Shown here piece by piece: positions 36,535 through 44,990 of a DNA stretch of 64,000 nucleotides. The first letter of the stretch is position 1, and every line of letters starts with the position of its first letter. The DNA lies in NCBI RefSeq assembly GCF_000424065.1, contig NZ_AUJE01000006.1:1-64000 (forward strand). The letters run 5' to 3'. Origin of the DNA: Selenomonas ruminantium subsp. ruminantium ATCC 12561. GTDB taxonomy: Bacteria > Bacillota > Negativicutes > Selenomonadales > Selenomonadaceae. The position numbers and the translations under genes are program-made. Under the pieces are notes generated by a model. The model searched no databases. It was not told the origin of the DNA and worked only from the letters and a program-made list of their open reading frames with translations.

Positions 36535-36690
36535 ATGAAAACGGAAGCAAATGGCGCTTCGCCAGAAGTAGTGGCAGCAATTACCGCTGCTGTTCAGATG
36601 ATGATGGGTAACAAGGTTGTCGCTGTGCGCATTAAGCGCAGCGATGTATGGGCACTGTCTGCCCGCGGCGGCCTGGCTCGTCCTTTCTAA
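36535..36690 (+). CDS. mmdE: small epsilon-like subunit of methylmalonyl-CoA decarboxylase
   Basis: Only 51 residues, with its own GGAGG site (36523-36527). 'EVVAAITAAVQMMMGNKVVAVRIKRSDVWALSARGGLARPF' matches the C-terminal tail motif (AAI-x-AA ... I-x-R ... W-x-x-x-x-R) of OadG/MmdD-type subunits without the membrane helix. Veillonella MmdE is a protein of this kind, described as a stabiliser of the complex. The gene lies between carboxyltransferase and biotin carrier. The longer, membrane-anchored delta subunit that normally precedes it is absent. Confidence 0.78.
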   Translation: MKTEANGASPEVVAAITAAVQMMMGNKVVAVRIKRSDVWALSARGGLARPF

Positions 36691-36721
36691 TCTTGTTACG
36701 AATATGATGGGGGAATAATTA

Positions 36722-37108
36722 ATGAAAAAGTTCAATATCACCGTTAACGGCACGGCTTATGAAGTCGAAGTTGAAGAAGTAAAATCCGCTGTTGCAGCTC
36801 CGAAGGCAGCACCGGCTGCTCCGAAAGCAGCTCCGGCACCGGCTCCTGCAGCTCCCGCTGCACCGAAGAAGGCTGCTGTAGCCGCTGGCGCTGGTGAACA
36901 TTCCATCGATGCTCCGATGCCGGGCAAAATCGTGAAGCTCGTTGCTTCCGAAGGCCAGGCTGTTAAAGCTGGCGAAACCCTGCTGATTCTCGAAGCCATG
37001 AAGATGCAGAATGAAATCGCCGCAGATGCTGACGGCGTTGTTAAGAGCTTCAACGTGGCTGCCGGCCAGAGCGTTAAAGCGCATGAATCCCTGGTTATCC
37101 TGGGCTAA
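36722..37108 (+). CDS. mmdC: biotin carboxyl carrier subunit of methylmalonyl-CoA decarboxylase
   Basis: 128 residues. A short N-terminal strand region ('[19 protein letters not shown]') is followed by an Ala/Pro linker (~25-55) and a biotinyl domain (~60-128) with the biotin site 'EAMKMQNE', whose lysine takes biotin. It carries CO2 from the carboxyltransferase to the membrane beta subunit, which would release it while pumping sodium out. A perfect terminator follows directly, so the block ends here and any beta subunit gene must be elsewhere. Confidence 0.94.
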   Translation: MKKFNITVNGTAYEVEVEEVKSAVAAPKAAPAAPKAAPAPAPAAPAAPKKAAVAAGAGEHSIDAPMPGKIVKLVASEGQAVKAGETLLILEAMKMQNEIAADADGVVKSFNVAAGQSVKAHESLVILG

Positions 37109-37122
37109 TCGCATACGTATAG

Positions 37123-37150
37123 ACAAAAGAGCACTTCGGTGCTCTTTTGT
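37123..37150 (+). terminator. intrinsic terminator after mmdC
   Basis: ACAAAAGAGCAC (37123-37134), a TTCG tetraloop, then GTGCTCTTTTGT (37139-37150): perfect 12-bp stem with the T run as part of the stem. Confidence 0.9.
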
Positions 37151-37154
37151 ATTG

Positions 37155-37183
37155 TTGCAAAATTTCACAAAAAACGTTATAAT
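37155..37183 (+). promoter_or_regulatory. promoter for the gamma-CA-like gene and ndk
   Basis: TTGCAA (37155-37160) and TATAAT (37178-37183) with exactly 17 bases between, just after the mmdC terminator. Confidence 0.65.
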
Positions 37184-37225
37184 AAGACAGAGCAATAGTT
37201 TTCCGATTAAAACCAGGAGGCGATA

Positions 37226-37762
37226 ATGATGAGCACTATTCTTTCTTATCAGGGGAAAACACCAACCATAGGTAAAGATGTATTCATGGCTCCTTCGGCT
37301 ACGGTAGTAGGCGATGTGGAAATCGGCGAAGGCAGCAGAATCTGGTTTAATGCCGTGGTGCGCGGTGACTTCCAGAAAGTGACCATCGGCAAGAATTGTG
37401 ATATTCAGGATAACAGCACCCTGCATGTGATGTTGGATGAACCGACAGAGATAGGCGATAATGTCATTATAGGTCACAATGCCGTGGTGCATGCCAGAAA
37501 AATCGGCAGCAACTGTCTTATTGGCATGGGCTCAATAATTTTAGGCCATACCGAGATTGGCGATAATGTGGTTATTGGTGCTGGCACCAAACTGACGCAG
37601 CATAAAAAGATTCCTTCCAATTCATTGGTTTACGGCAATCCGGCGGAGCTTATCCGTGCTCTGCGGGAAGATGAAATCGAAGCATTGAAGGCATCCGGGG
37701 AAAACTATCAGAAGGTTGCAGCTATCTATCAGGAAGAACTAGACAAAATAAAAGATAAATGA
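37226..37762 (+). CDS. gamma-class carbonic anhydrase-like hexapeptide-repeat protein (YrdA/PaaY type)
   Basis: 178 residues. Left-handed beta-helix hexapeptide repeats run from ~10 to ~145 ('IGKDVFMAPSATVVGDVEIGEGSRIWFNAVVRGDF', 'IGDNVIIGHNAVVHARKIG'). The three histidines expected to bind metal are present ('STLHV', 'IGHNAVVH'), although the usual HGC is HAR here. A C-terminal helix follows. Whether it has carbonic anhydrase activity cannot be told; being next to a CO2-releasing decarboxylase block is suggestive only. The ATG at 37226 (or 37229) follows AGGAGG. ndk starts 19 bases after the stop. Confidence 0.88.
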   Translation: MMSTILSYQGKTPTIGKDVFMAPSATVVGDVEIGEGSRIWFNAVVRGDFQKVTIGKNCDIQDNSTLHVMLDEPTEIGDNVIIGHNAVVHARKIGSNCLIGMGSIILGHTEIGDNVVIGAGTKLTQHKKIPSNSLVYGNPAELIRALREDEIEALKASGENYQKVAAIYQEELDKIKDK

Positions 37763-37781
37763 GCAAGGAGATACAGGAAAC

Positions 37782-38219
37782 ATGGAAAAGACTTTGGTAC
37801 TGATTAAGCCGGACGCATTTGCCCTGCATTACAGCGGTGACATCATCAAGCGTTATGAACAGGAGGGCTTCCGCATTGTCGGCATGAAGCTCTTAAAGAT
37901 GGACGAGCGGCTGGCATCCATTCATTATGCAGAGCATATCGGCCGTCCCTATTATGGGGATTTGGTGGGCTTTATGACGTCTGCTCCCTTGATTGCCCTT
38001 GTGCTGGAAGGGGAGAATGCTATTGCCCGCGTCCGTGAACTGCACGGCAAGACCAACCCGACAGAAGCTGCTGAAGGTACAATCCGCAAGCTCTATGCGA
38101 CCAATGGCCGCCGCAATGCCGTACATGCTTCAGACAGCCCGGAAAGTGCCGAACGAGAGATTCATATTTTCTTCAATGAAACGGAAATTCTCGATGGTGA
38201 ATACCATGTAATGGAATGA
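37782..38219 (+). CDS. ndk: nucleoside diphosphate kinase
   Basis: 145 residues. 'TLVLIKPDAF', 'EQEGFRIVGMKLLKMD' and the active-site histidine in 'NAVHASDSPESAEREI' are diagnostic. It transfers the terminal phosphate of ATP to other NDPs through a phosphohistidine. The sequence has small departures from the usual form: HAS replaces HGS and the stretch before it reads 'TIRKLYATNGRR', as in a sub-group of Firmicute enzymes. It probably shares a transcript with the gamma-CA-like gene and ends in a terminator. Confidence 0.93.
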   Translation: MEKTLVLIKPDAFALHYSGDIIKRYEQEGFRIVGMKLLKMDERLASIHYAEHIGRPYYGDLVGFMTSAPLIALVLEGENAIARVRELHGKTNPTEAAEGTIRKLYATNGRRNAVHASDSPESAEREIHIFFNETEILDGEYHVME

Positions 38220-38227
38220 TTTTTGGC

Positions 38228-38256
38228 ATAGCCTCCATAAGGAGGCTATTTTCTTT
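38228..38256 (+). terminator. intrinsic terminator after ndk
   Basis: ATAGCCTCC and GGAGGCTAT, perfect 9-bp stem, 4-base loop, followed by TTTCTTT. Confidence 0.85.
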
Positions 38257-38338
38257 GTGTAAATATGTATTTTCGTTTGAAATCCCCCCTGCATTTGTGG
38301 TATCATGGACAGTGACGGAATAAAGGGGGAGTGCGATC

Positions 38339-38596
38339 TTGCTGGTACTCACGCGAAAAGCAAATGAGGAAATAATGATTGGCGATAACATTATCGTAAA
38401 TGTCGTCAAAGTCAGCGGAGGAAAAATCAAGTTTGGCATCACCGCACCACCGGAGGTTTCTATAAAACGCGAGGAAAACCCACAAAAATTTGCCGAGCGT
38501 GCTCAGGCGCGAGGTGCCGGTGAACATCATGGTGAAACCATTAAAGTTGACGGGCATGATTTTAGCAGACAGGCGGCTAAAGCTGCTTTAATATGA
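38339..38596 (+). CDS. csrA: carbon storage regulator CsrA
   Basis: 85 residues, beginning with the invariant 'MLVLTRKANEEIMIGDNI' and containing 'VSGGKIKFGITAPPEVSIKREE' with the RNA-binding strands and Arg. The start is TTG at 38339, with AAGGGGGA 8-9 bases upstream. CsrA binds GGA motifs in mRNA leaders; in Firmicutes it mainly represses flagellin and is titrated by FliW. No fliW or flagellin gene is nearby. The C-terminal tail is ~15-20 residues longer than in Escherichia coli. It is followed after 16 bases by the pyrophosphatase gene. Confidence 0.95.
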   Translation: MLVLTRKANEEIMIGDNIIVNVVKVSGGKIKFGITAPPEVSIKREENPQKFAERAQARGAGEHHGETIKVDGHDFSRQAAKAALI

Positions 38597-38612
38597 GGAG
38601 GAATTTTTCTTT

Positions 38613-40259
38613 ATGAAGAGCGCAAAACCTATTTACACGATTGGTCATCGCAATCCGGATACGGATTCCATTTGTTCAGCGATTGGCTACGCGCATTTGA
38701 AACAGGCACTGGGGGAAAATGTTATTCCCGCCCGGGCTGGTAAGATCAATGCAGAAACTCGCTATGCCCTGGAGCATTTTCGGGTGGATAAGCCGTTGCT
38801 GCTGACGGATTTGTATCCGCGTGTAAAAGACGTTATGCTGGATAGCAAAATTGTAGTACGTCAGCATGATACCCTGCGCCGTTTGGGCGAGGTTATGCGT
38901 GAACATGATTTGCGATCTGTGCCCGTTACGGACAGCAAAGGCGTTATGGTCGGCATCGTGACGGTTTCTGACTTGGCAAAACGTTATTTCCAGGAACTGG
39001 GCATGCAGAATCTGGCCGATATGCGGGTTCGTTATCGTGATGTCATCGCCGCTACGGACAGCAAGGTATTGGTATCCGGCGAAGAAGGCGACTTCATTAA
39101 AGGCAATGTACGCATTGCCGCAGGTTCCATCAGCATGATAAAGAACATCATCGAAGAAAATGATGTGGTGCTCGTCGGCGATCGTCACGATGAAACCCTT
39201 ATTGATATTGTAAATCAGGGCATTTCCTGCCTGGTAGTTACGGGCGATGGTCGTGTATCCGCTGATGTGATTGAAGCTGCAGAAGCCAAGGGCATGTTCG
39301 TGCTCTCCACGCCGTATGATACGTATACGGTTGCCCGCCTGATCAACCAGTGCGTGCCTATCCGCCGCATCATGCACGAAAATCCGGTATGCTTCAAGCC
39401 GCTCGATATGCTCTCCGATATCAAGGGCACGATGGATGAAACCAACTACCGCAATTATCCGGTTGTGGAAAATGGCAAGCTCGTTGGCGTTGTCAGCCGC
39501 GACAACCTGATGGTTCCGGAACGTGAACAGGTAATTCTTGTTGACCACAATGAACGCGGTCAGGCTGTTGAAGGTATCGAAGAAGCCAAGATTGTGGAAA
39601 TCGTTGACCATCATCGTTTGGGCGGTATTCAGACCAGCGAACCGATTTTTACGCATGCTGAACCGGTGGGCTGCACGGCAACTATCGTGGCGAACATGCA
39701 CTGGCAGAAGGATATCGACATTCCGGCATCTATTGCAGGTCTCCTGCTTTCCGCTATCATCTCCGATACGGTGCTCTTTAAGTCCCCGACTTGCACGGAA
39801 TACGACAAGAAGACGGCACAGCGCCTGGCAGAAATCGCCGGCGTTGACATCAACGAATACGGCATGGAAATGCTCAAGGCCGGTTCCGGCATCGGTGATA
39901 TGACGCCGTCGGAAATTGCCAAGAACGACCTCAAGGAATTCCAGATTGGCGATTATCGCATTATCGTCAGCCAGATTTCCGTAATGGATACCAAGGAAGT
40001 TATGGATCTCGAACCGCAGCTTATCGAAGCCATGACGAAAATCTGCGAACATGACGGCTTTGACATGAGCCTCGTCATGGTTACGGATATTCTCGAGGAA
40101 GCAACGTACCTGCTCTATGCCGGTTCGCCCAAGACCCTTATCGGCGAAGCCTTCAAGAAGGATGCCAGTGGTACGCATGTATATCTGCCCGGCGTCATGA
40201 GCCGCAAGAAGCAAATTATCCCGCCCCTTTCCGAAGCGGTTAAGTGCATTAGCAAATAA
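38613..40259 (+). CDS. manganese-dependent inorganic pyrophosphatase with CBS and DRTGG domains
   Basis: 548 residues, family II pyrophosphatase with regulatory insert. The DHH start 'IGHRNPDTDSICSAIGYA' is followed by a first CBS motif region (~70-120), a DRTGG domain (~130-245), a second CBS (~250-305), then the rest of the DHH core ('VDHNERGQA', 'EIVDHHRLGG') and a C-terminal DHHA2 domain ('SRKKQIIPPLSEAV'). Metal ligands His, Asp and DHH are all present. It hydrolyses pyrophosphate, with the CBS pair sensing adenine nucleotides in known relatives. Cotranscription with csrA is likely. Confidence 0.95.
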   Translation: MKSAKPIYTIGHRNPDTDSICSAIGYAHLKQALGENVIPARAGKINAETRYALEHFRVDKPLLLTDLYPRVKDVMLDSKIVVRQHDTLRRLGEVMREHDLRSVPVTDSKGVMVGIVTVSDLAKRYFQELGMQNLADMRVRYRDVIAATDSKVLVSGEEGDFIKGNVRIAAGSISMIKNIIEENDVVLVGDRHDETLIDIVNQGISCLVVTGDGRVSADVIEAAEAKGMFVLSTPYDTYTVARLINQCVPIRRIMHENPVCFKPLDMLSDIKGTMDETNYRNYPVVENGKLVGVVSRDNLMVPEREQVILVDHNERGQAVEGIEEAKIVEIVDHHRLGGIQTSEPIFTHAEPVGCTATIVANMHWQKDIDIPASIAGLLLSAIISDTVLFKSPTCTEYDKKTAQRLAEIAGVDINEYGMEMLKAGSGIGDMTPSEIAKNDLKEFQIGDYRIIVSQISVMDTKEVMDLEPQLIEAMTKICEHDGFDMSLVMVTDILEEATYLLYAGSPKTLIGEAFKKDASGTHVYLPGVMSRKKQIIPPLSEAVKCISK

Positions 40260-40287
40260 GCAGTAATGTGATTTTAGGATAGAAGCA

Positions 40288-40326
40288 CCGTCCCTCAACG
40301 CAGTTGGGGGGCGGGCTTTCTGTCTT
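40288..40326 (+). terminator. intrinsic terminator after the pyrophosphatase gene
   Basis: CCGTCCCTCAAC and GTTGGGGGGCGG pair fully with two G-T pairs around a GCA loop, followed by a T-rich stretch. Confidence 0.75.
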
Positions 40327-40361
40327 TGATGTAAGTAAGTGTGATATTTTTGGAGGTTATT

Positions 40362-42668
40362 TTGGATATTTTTGCAGGATTGAATCCCGCCCAAAAACAG
40401 GCGGTTGAACATACAGATGGGCCACTTCTCATCATGGCTGGTGCCGGTTCAGGCAAAACCAAGGTGCTGACTTGCAAGGTGGCAAATCTCTTGGCGAAAG
40501 GCGTATCGCCCTGGAGTATTTTGGCCATCACCTTTACCAACAAGGCCGCTACGGAAATGCGGGAGCGTGTCGACCGGATGATTGGTGAAGGAGCTAAGGA
40601 TGTATGGCTTTCCACCTTCCATTCCTTCTGTGCGCGATTCCTGCGGCGGGAAGTAGAAGCTACGGGCATGTACAAGCGCAATTTTGTCATCTACGACAGC
40701 AGTGACAGTCAGGTGGTTATCAAGGATTGCTTGAAGGAACTTAACCTTGACCCGAAGCAGTATGCGCCCAGCTCCATTCAGAATGCCATTTCCAATGCCA
40801 AAAATCAGCTGATGGGCCCCAAGGCGATGGCCCGTGATGCGGATAATTTCTTCCAGCAGAAGGTGGCCGAGGTCTATGCGCTCTATGCCAAGAAATTGCG
40901 TACCAACAACGCTATGGACTTTGATGATTTGTTGATGGTATCGGTACTGTTGCTCGAAGAACATGAGGAAATCCGTGTCAAATATCAGAACCGCTTCAAG
41001 TACATTCTGGTGGACGAGTATCAGGATACCAACGGCGCGCAGTATCAACTGACCAAGATTCTCGCAGCCAAGCACCATAACCTCTGTGTCGTAGGTGATG
41101 CGGATCAGTCCATCTACGGCTGGCGTGGCGCAGATATCCGCAACATCATGGACTTTGAGGAAGATTATCCTGAAGCCCGCACCATCAAATTGGAGCAGAA
41201 CTACCGTTCGACCAAAAACATTTTGGCGGCGGCCAATGCGGTGATTGAGCATAACATCAACCGCAAGAAGAAAGAGCTTTGGACGGAAAATGCCACGGGT
41301 GAAAAGCTCACTATCTATGAAGCAAGAGACGAACGTGATGAGGCGGAATTTATCGCCACAACCGTGATGAAGCAGAAGACCATCTTCAATGCTTCCTATG
41401 GCGATATGGCCGTGCTTTACCGCACCAATGCCCAGTCCCGCGTGGTCGAAGAAACCTTTATGCGCCGCGGCATTCCCTATACGATGGTGGGCGGCCTGAA
41501 ATTCTATGACCGCAAGGAAATCAAGGATATTCTGGCCTATCTGCGGGTTATCTACAATCCGCTGGACACCGTAAGCCTGTTGCGCATCATCAATGTGCCC
41601 AAGCGCGGCTTGGGGGCTACGACCGTTGCCAAACTGGCAGATTATGCCGAGAATAACGGGCTGACGCTCTTTGACGTGATTTCGAGTGAAGAAACGTTGA
41701 GTCAGATTCCGGGCATTACAGCCAGAATCAAGAAACCCTTGGAACTGTTCTCCACGTTTATCTTCCAGTTTATGGGTTATCAGTCTAATATGCGCATTGA
41801 TGACCTGATTGAGAAGGTGCTTGAAGAATCCGGTTATCTGCGGGAACTGCAGGAGGAAAAGAAGCCGGAGAACGAAAGCCGCATCGAAAACCTCAAGGAA
41901 TTCGTAGGTGTGGCACGCGATTTCCAAAAGACGGAGGACAACCCCAATCTGGAAAACTTCCTGTCCACCCTGTCGCTGGTATCGGATATCGACAATGCAG
42001 AGATGGAAGATGACCGCATTACCTTGATGACCCTGCATTCGGCCAAAGGCTTGGAGTTCCCCACGGTGTTCATGGTCGGCATGGAGGAAGGACTCTTCCC
42101 GCATTCCCGCACATTGATGGACGATAATGAAATCGAGGAGGAGCGGCGCACCTGCTATGTGGGCATTACCCGCGCTCAGCGCAAGCTCTATCTGACCTGT
42201 GCCCATCAGCGCACGATTTATGGCAAGACGAGCATGTCCACGCCATCCCGTTTCCTGGACGAAATCCCTGAAGAATATACGGAACGGCTCGTGCCGCGTG
42301 TCAATGCCTACGGCTTTGCCAATGCCAACCATTATGGCGCCCAGCAGCGCAGCGGCACCATGACGTTCCGCCCGTCTGCCAGCCAGATGGGCAGTGGGGC
42401 AAACTTCTCCGATAAGGCGAAGTCGGCGCTCGAAGTCATGAACGCCATGCAGAAACGCGGAGTTAATGTTCAGCCTAAGACCGGTGTAATCCGTCCGGAT
42501 ACTTCCGTTAAGTGGAAGGTTGGCGATAAGGCCCAGCATGGTAAGTGGGGCGTAGGTACGGTGGTTTCTGTTAAAGGTGAAGGCGAAGAAGTCGAGCTGA
42601 AGATTGCGTTCCCGGGACAGGGCGTCAAAGGATTAATGCAGAAGTATGCGCCGATTAGTAAGGTTTGA
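40362..42668 (+). CDS. pcrA: UvrD/PcrA-type ATP-dependent DNA helicase
   Basis: 768 residues, superfamily 1A helicase. Motifs: 'LNPAQKQAV' (Q), Walker A 'GAGSGKT', 'ITFTNKAATEM', 'DEYQDTN', 'VGDADQSIYGWRGAD', 'LEQNYRST', 'TLHSAKGLEFPTVFMVGMEEGLFPH', 'EEERRTCYVGITRAQRKLYL'. A C-terminal Tudor-like tail includes 'KVGDKAQHGKWGVGTVVSV'. It works in nucleotide excision repair, plasmid rolling-circle replication and clearing RecA. The start is taken as TTG at 40362, behind GGAGG (40352-40356); a GTG at 40341 would add seven residues without a ribosome site. Confidence 0.95.
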   Translation: MDIFAGLNPAQKQAVEHTDGPLLIMAGAGSGKTKVLTCKVANLLAKGVSPWSILAITFTNKAATEMRERVDRMIGEGAKDVWLSTFHSFCARFLRREVEATGMYKRNFVIYDSSDSQVVIKDCLKELNLDPKQYAPSSIQNAISNAKNQLMGPKAMARDADNFFQQKVAEVYALYAKKLRTNNAMDFDDLLMVSVLLLEEHEEIRVKYQNRFKYILVDEYQDTNGAQYQLTKILAAKHHNLCVVGDADQSIYGWRGADIRNIMDFEEDYPEARTIKLEQNYRSTKNILAAANAVIEHNINRKKKELWTENATGEKLTIYEARDERDEAEFIATTVMKQKTIFNASYGDMAVLYRTNAQSRVVEETFMRRGIPYTMVGGLKFYDRKEIKDILAYLRVIYNPLDTVSLLRIINVPKRGLGATTVAKLADYAENNGLTLFDVISSEETLSQIPGITARIKKPLELFSTFIFQFMGYQSNMRIDDLIEKVLEESGYLRELQEEKKPENESRIENLKEFVGVARDFQKTEDNPNLENFLSTLSLVSDIDNAEMEDDRITLMTLHSAKGLEFPTVFMVGMEEGLFPHSRTLMDDNEIEEERRTCYVGITRAQRKLYLTCAHQRTIYGKTSMSTPSRFLDEIPEEYTERLVPRVNAYGFANANHYGAQQRSGTMTFRPSASQMGSGANFSDKAKSALEVMNAMQKRGVNVQPKTGVIRPDTSVKWKVGDKAQHGKWGVGTVVSVKGEGEEVELKIAFPGQGVKGLMQKYAPISKV

Positions 42669-42670
42669 TA

Positions 42671-42770
42671 TTTACATCGTTATGTAAAGGCGCCCGCCGC
42701 AGGGGGATAACTTTCCTTCGCTTAGACAGGCTTGTCAAACGCTGCGGAAAGCCATCCCCCTGCGGCGGGC
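42671..42770 (+). repeat. long hairpin repeat, copy 1 (after pcrA)
   Basis: Begins with a small palindrome TTTACAT-cgtt-ATGTAAA, then an outer stem GCCCGCCGCAGGGGGAT (42692-42708) paired perfectly with its complement at 42754-42770. Inside are CTTTCC/GGAAAG and the near-palindrome GACAGGCTTGTC (42725-42736). The internal part is shared with the copies at 51.1 kb, while the outer stem sequence is not. Confidence 0.75.
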
Positions 42771-42845
42771 TTATTGCTTATCATCAATTTGGATGTACAG
42801 CATTAAAAGCCTTCCCGAAAAATATTCAATTAAGAAGGTGATATC

Positions 42846-44780
42846 ATGTCACAACAACTAACTCGTGAGGAGCATCTAGCTGCCATAAAAAAAGCTGACC
42901 GCGAGTACTATGAATTAGATGACCCCACGCTTGCCGATGAGGAATATGATGCCCTGCGCAGGGAGTATATCGACAAATATGGTGTCGAGGATTTGAACTA
43001 TGTTCCTGGTTCGGCGGCGGGCGATTTTGATAAGTTCAACCATCCTAATCCGGTTACTTCGTTGAGTAAGTGGACAAAAGGTGTGGACAGTGAAGATGAC
43101 TTAGCTAAGAAAGTGGAAGAACTCTGGCCGGTTATCATGCAGCCGAAGTTTGACGGACTTACGGTAGTGGCCTATCCGAATGCAGATGGTTCTTGCCGGT
43201 TTGTTACTCGCGGTTTGGGCGGGCGGATTGGTGAGGTTTTGCCGAACTTTATCAGCAAGTATGAGGGCAAAGGCGTTAACAATAGCGGTTTTGCAATTCG
43301 GGGCGAAGTGTATATTACACCGGAAAATTTCGCGAAGATGAATGACGTGCTAACGGCTGAAGGCAATGAGCCAATGAAGAATATGCGCAATGCGGCGGCC
43401 GGGATTTTGCGTCGCAAGGAGCGCAGCCCGTTTGTGGATTATTTGAGTTATGTCTGCTATGAGATTCCCGGGGAAGACATTACGCCGCTGGCGGCCAGGG
43501 AGATTATCAGTCGGGAAACGGCATTTACGGCTACGGATATGGTGCAATTAAAAGCGCCGGAAACGGCTTTGGCGGAAATTGAAGCCTATTACGAGAACCT
43601 AAAGACGGAAAATGCTGTACCCATTGACGGTATTGTCATCAAAAGCGGTCAGGAAAACAGTCTGGAAAAGTTTGGCTTTACGGCGCATCATCCCCGCAAT
43701 GGTTTTGCTTATAAAGCGCTATCGGAGAAATTCGTCACTGTGGTGCGGGATGTCATCTGGCAGATGGGCCGACGTAAGGCTACGCCGGTAGCTATTGTAG
43801 ACCCTGTGGAAATAGATGGGGCTACCGTTACGCGGGCATCACTTCACAATGCGGCCATGATTAAGGAGCTTGGGCTTACCATTGGCGCTACAGTGGAAAT
43901 TCACAAGGCCAACGAAATCATTCCCCAGATTACCCGCGTTTTGGAACCGGGAACGGAGGAAATCACTCTGGCGGTTTGTCCGTCCTGCGGAGAGCCTTTG
44001 GAAGAAGTCAACGGTCAGCAGTTCTGCAACAATCCTGTCTGTGATGAGCGCATTGCGCAGGACATTGCTTTTGTGGGCGGTAAAGATGTGCTGAATATTG
44101 ATGGCTTATCCATTGAAACGGCCCGCAAGATGGTGGCGTACTGGAAGGAAAATCATCCTGAAGAAAGACCTGCGTATACCATTATGTTTGCGTTTACCAA
44201 AGATATGCTCATGGACCTGGAAGGCTTTGCCGAAAAATCCGCGGAAAAACTCTATGGTGGTATTCAAGCGGCCAGTCGCAATGTGGAACTGCCTCGTTTT
44301 ATCAAGGCGCTTTGCTTGCCGGGCATTGGTACGGATGTAGGCAAGATTCTGGCCGATGAATTTGGCAGCCTCGATAATGTACTGCAAAAACTGGCAGAAG
44401 AACCGTCCCCACAGGAAATGCTGCAGGAGATTAACGGCATTGGCCCCAAGACCGCAGAAGTGGTATCGTCAGCAGAATTTTCGCTGGCAGTAAAGAACCT
44501 GCAGCAGTATGTAAGCATTGCCGCTTACGAAAAGCAGGAAGTGCCGACTGGTGATTTTGCAGGCAAGATTTTTGTCCTGACCGGTAAAATGGCGCAGCCC
44601 CGCAGCTATTATGTGGAGCTTATCGAAAAGGCCGGCGGCAAGGAAGGAAAATCCGTCAGCGGCAAGACCGATTATCTGGTTATTCAGGATGTAAACAGCA
44701 CAAGTTCTAAAGCCGTCAAAGCGCGGGAGATGGGAACAAAGCTAATAAGCCCGGAAGAATTGGTGAAACTCCTATCCTAA
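42846..44780 (+). CDS. ligA: NAD-dependent DNA ligase LigA, divergent
   Basis: 644 residues. The Ia domain ('IKKADREYYELDDPTLADEEYDALRREY') is followed by the adenylation domain with active-site Lys in 'QPKFDGLTV' (~100), 'RGEVYITPENF', 'NMRNAAAGILRR' and 'DGIVIKSG', the OB fold, a four-cysteine zinc finger ('CPSCGEPLEEVNGQQFCNNPVCDERI'), helix-hairpin-helix repeats and a C-terminal BRCT. Two positions are unusual: the residue two before the active Lys is Gln where most LigA have Glu, and the TRGDG motif reads TRGLG. It should still be a ligase, but may be a second, specialised copy. The start follows GAAGGTGAT. Confidence 0.88.
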   Translation: MSQQLTREEHLAAIKKADREYYELDDPTLADEEYDALRREYIDKYGVEDLNYVPGSAAGDFDKFNHPNPVTSLSKWTKGVDSEDDLAKKVEELWPVIMQPKFDGLTVVAYPNADGSCRFVTRGLGGRIGEVLPNFISKYEGKGVNNSGFAIRGEVYITPENFAKMNDVLTAEGNEPMKNMRNAAAGILRRKERSPFVDYLSYVCYEIPGEDITPLAAREIISRETAFTATDMVQLKAPETALAEIEAYYENLKTENAVPIDGIVIKSGQENSLEKFGFTAHHPRNGFAYKALSEKFVTVVRDVIWQMGRRKATPVAIVDPVEIDGATVTRASLHNAAMIKELGLTIGATVEIHKANEIIPQITRVLEPGTEEITLAVCPSCGEPLEEVNGQQFCNNPVCDERIAQDIAFVGGKDVLNIDGLSIETARKMVAYWKENHPEERPAYTIMFAFTKDMLMDLEGFAEKSAEKLYGGIQAASRNVELPRFIKALCLPGIGTDVGKILADEFGSLDNVLQKLAEEPSPQEMLQEINGIGPKTAEVVSSAEFSLAVKNLQQYVSIAAYEKQEVPTGDFAGKIFVLTGKMAQPRSYYVELIEKAGGKEGKSVSGKTDYLVIQDVNSTSSKAVKAREMGTKLISPEELVKLLS

Positions 44781-44825
44781 AAGAGAAAATTTTCCATACA
44801 ATGCCAGTGGTTCACTCCATCTTAT

Positions 44826-44878
44826 AAAAAAGCGATTTGACCAATCAGATTTTTGAATGGTCAAATCGCTTTTTTGTA
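44826..44878 (+). terminator. strong intrinsic terminator after ligA
   Basis: An 18-bp stem runs from 44826-44843 to 44858-44875, with arms containing AGCGATTTGACCA and TGGTCAAATCGCT and an A run/T run at the base. It could work in both directions. Confidence 0.88.
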
Positions 44879-44943
44879 TGCAATGTTTATCCCTGGAGGC
44901 TTTTAGCAGATAAAATAAAGTTATAAATAATTATAAAATATTC

Positions 44944-44972
44944 TTGATCATATTACAACTTATTGATATAAT
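44944..44972 (+). promoter_or_regulatory. promoter of the insertion sequence
   Basis: TTGATC (44944-44949) and TATAAT (44967-44972), 17-base spacer, just before the tnpA ribosome site. Confidence 0.6.
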
Positions 44973-44990
44973 AGTATTGAGGTGATGAAC

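Noticed and set aside
37226-37762. Acyltransferase (LpxA/CysE-like) for the hexapeptide-repeat protein
   Set aside because: The spacing of the histidines and overall length fit the gamma-carbonic-anhydrase-like group; no acyltransferase insertion loop is seen.
29486-42539. Very long open frames on the minus strand opposite the CoA transferase, mutase, mmdA, pyrophosphatase and pcrA genes (500-700 codons)
   Set aside because: They mirror highly biased plus-strand genes, lack ribosome sites and family motifs, and have compositions (many His, Cys, Arg clusters) typical of antisense shadows.
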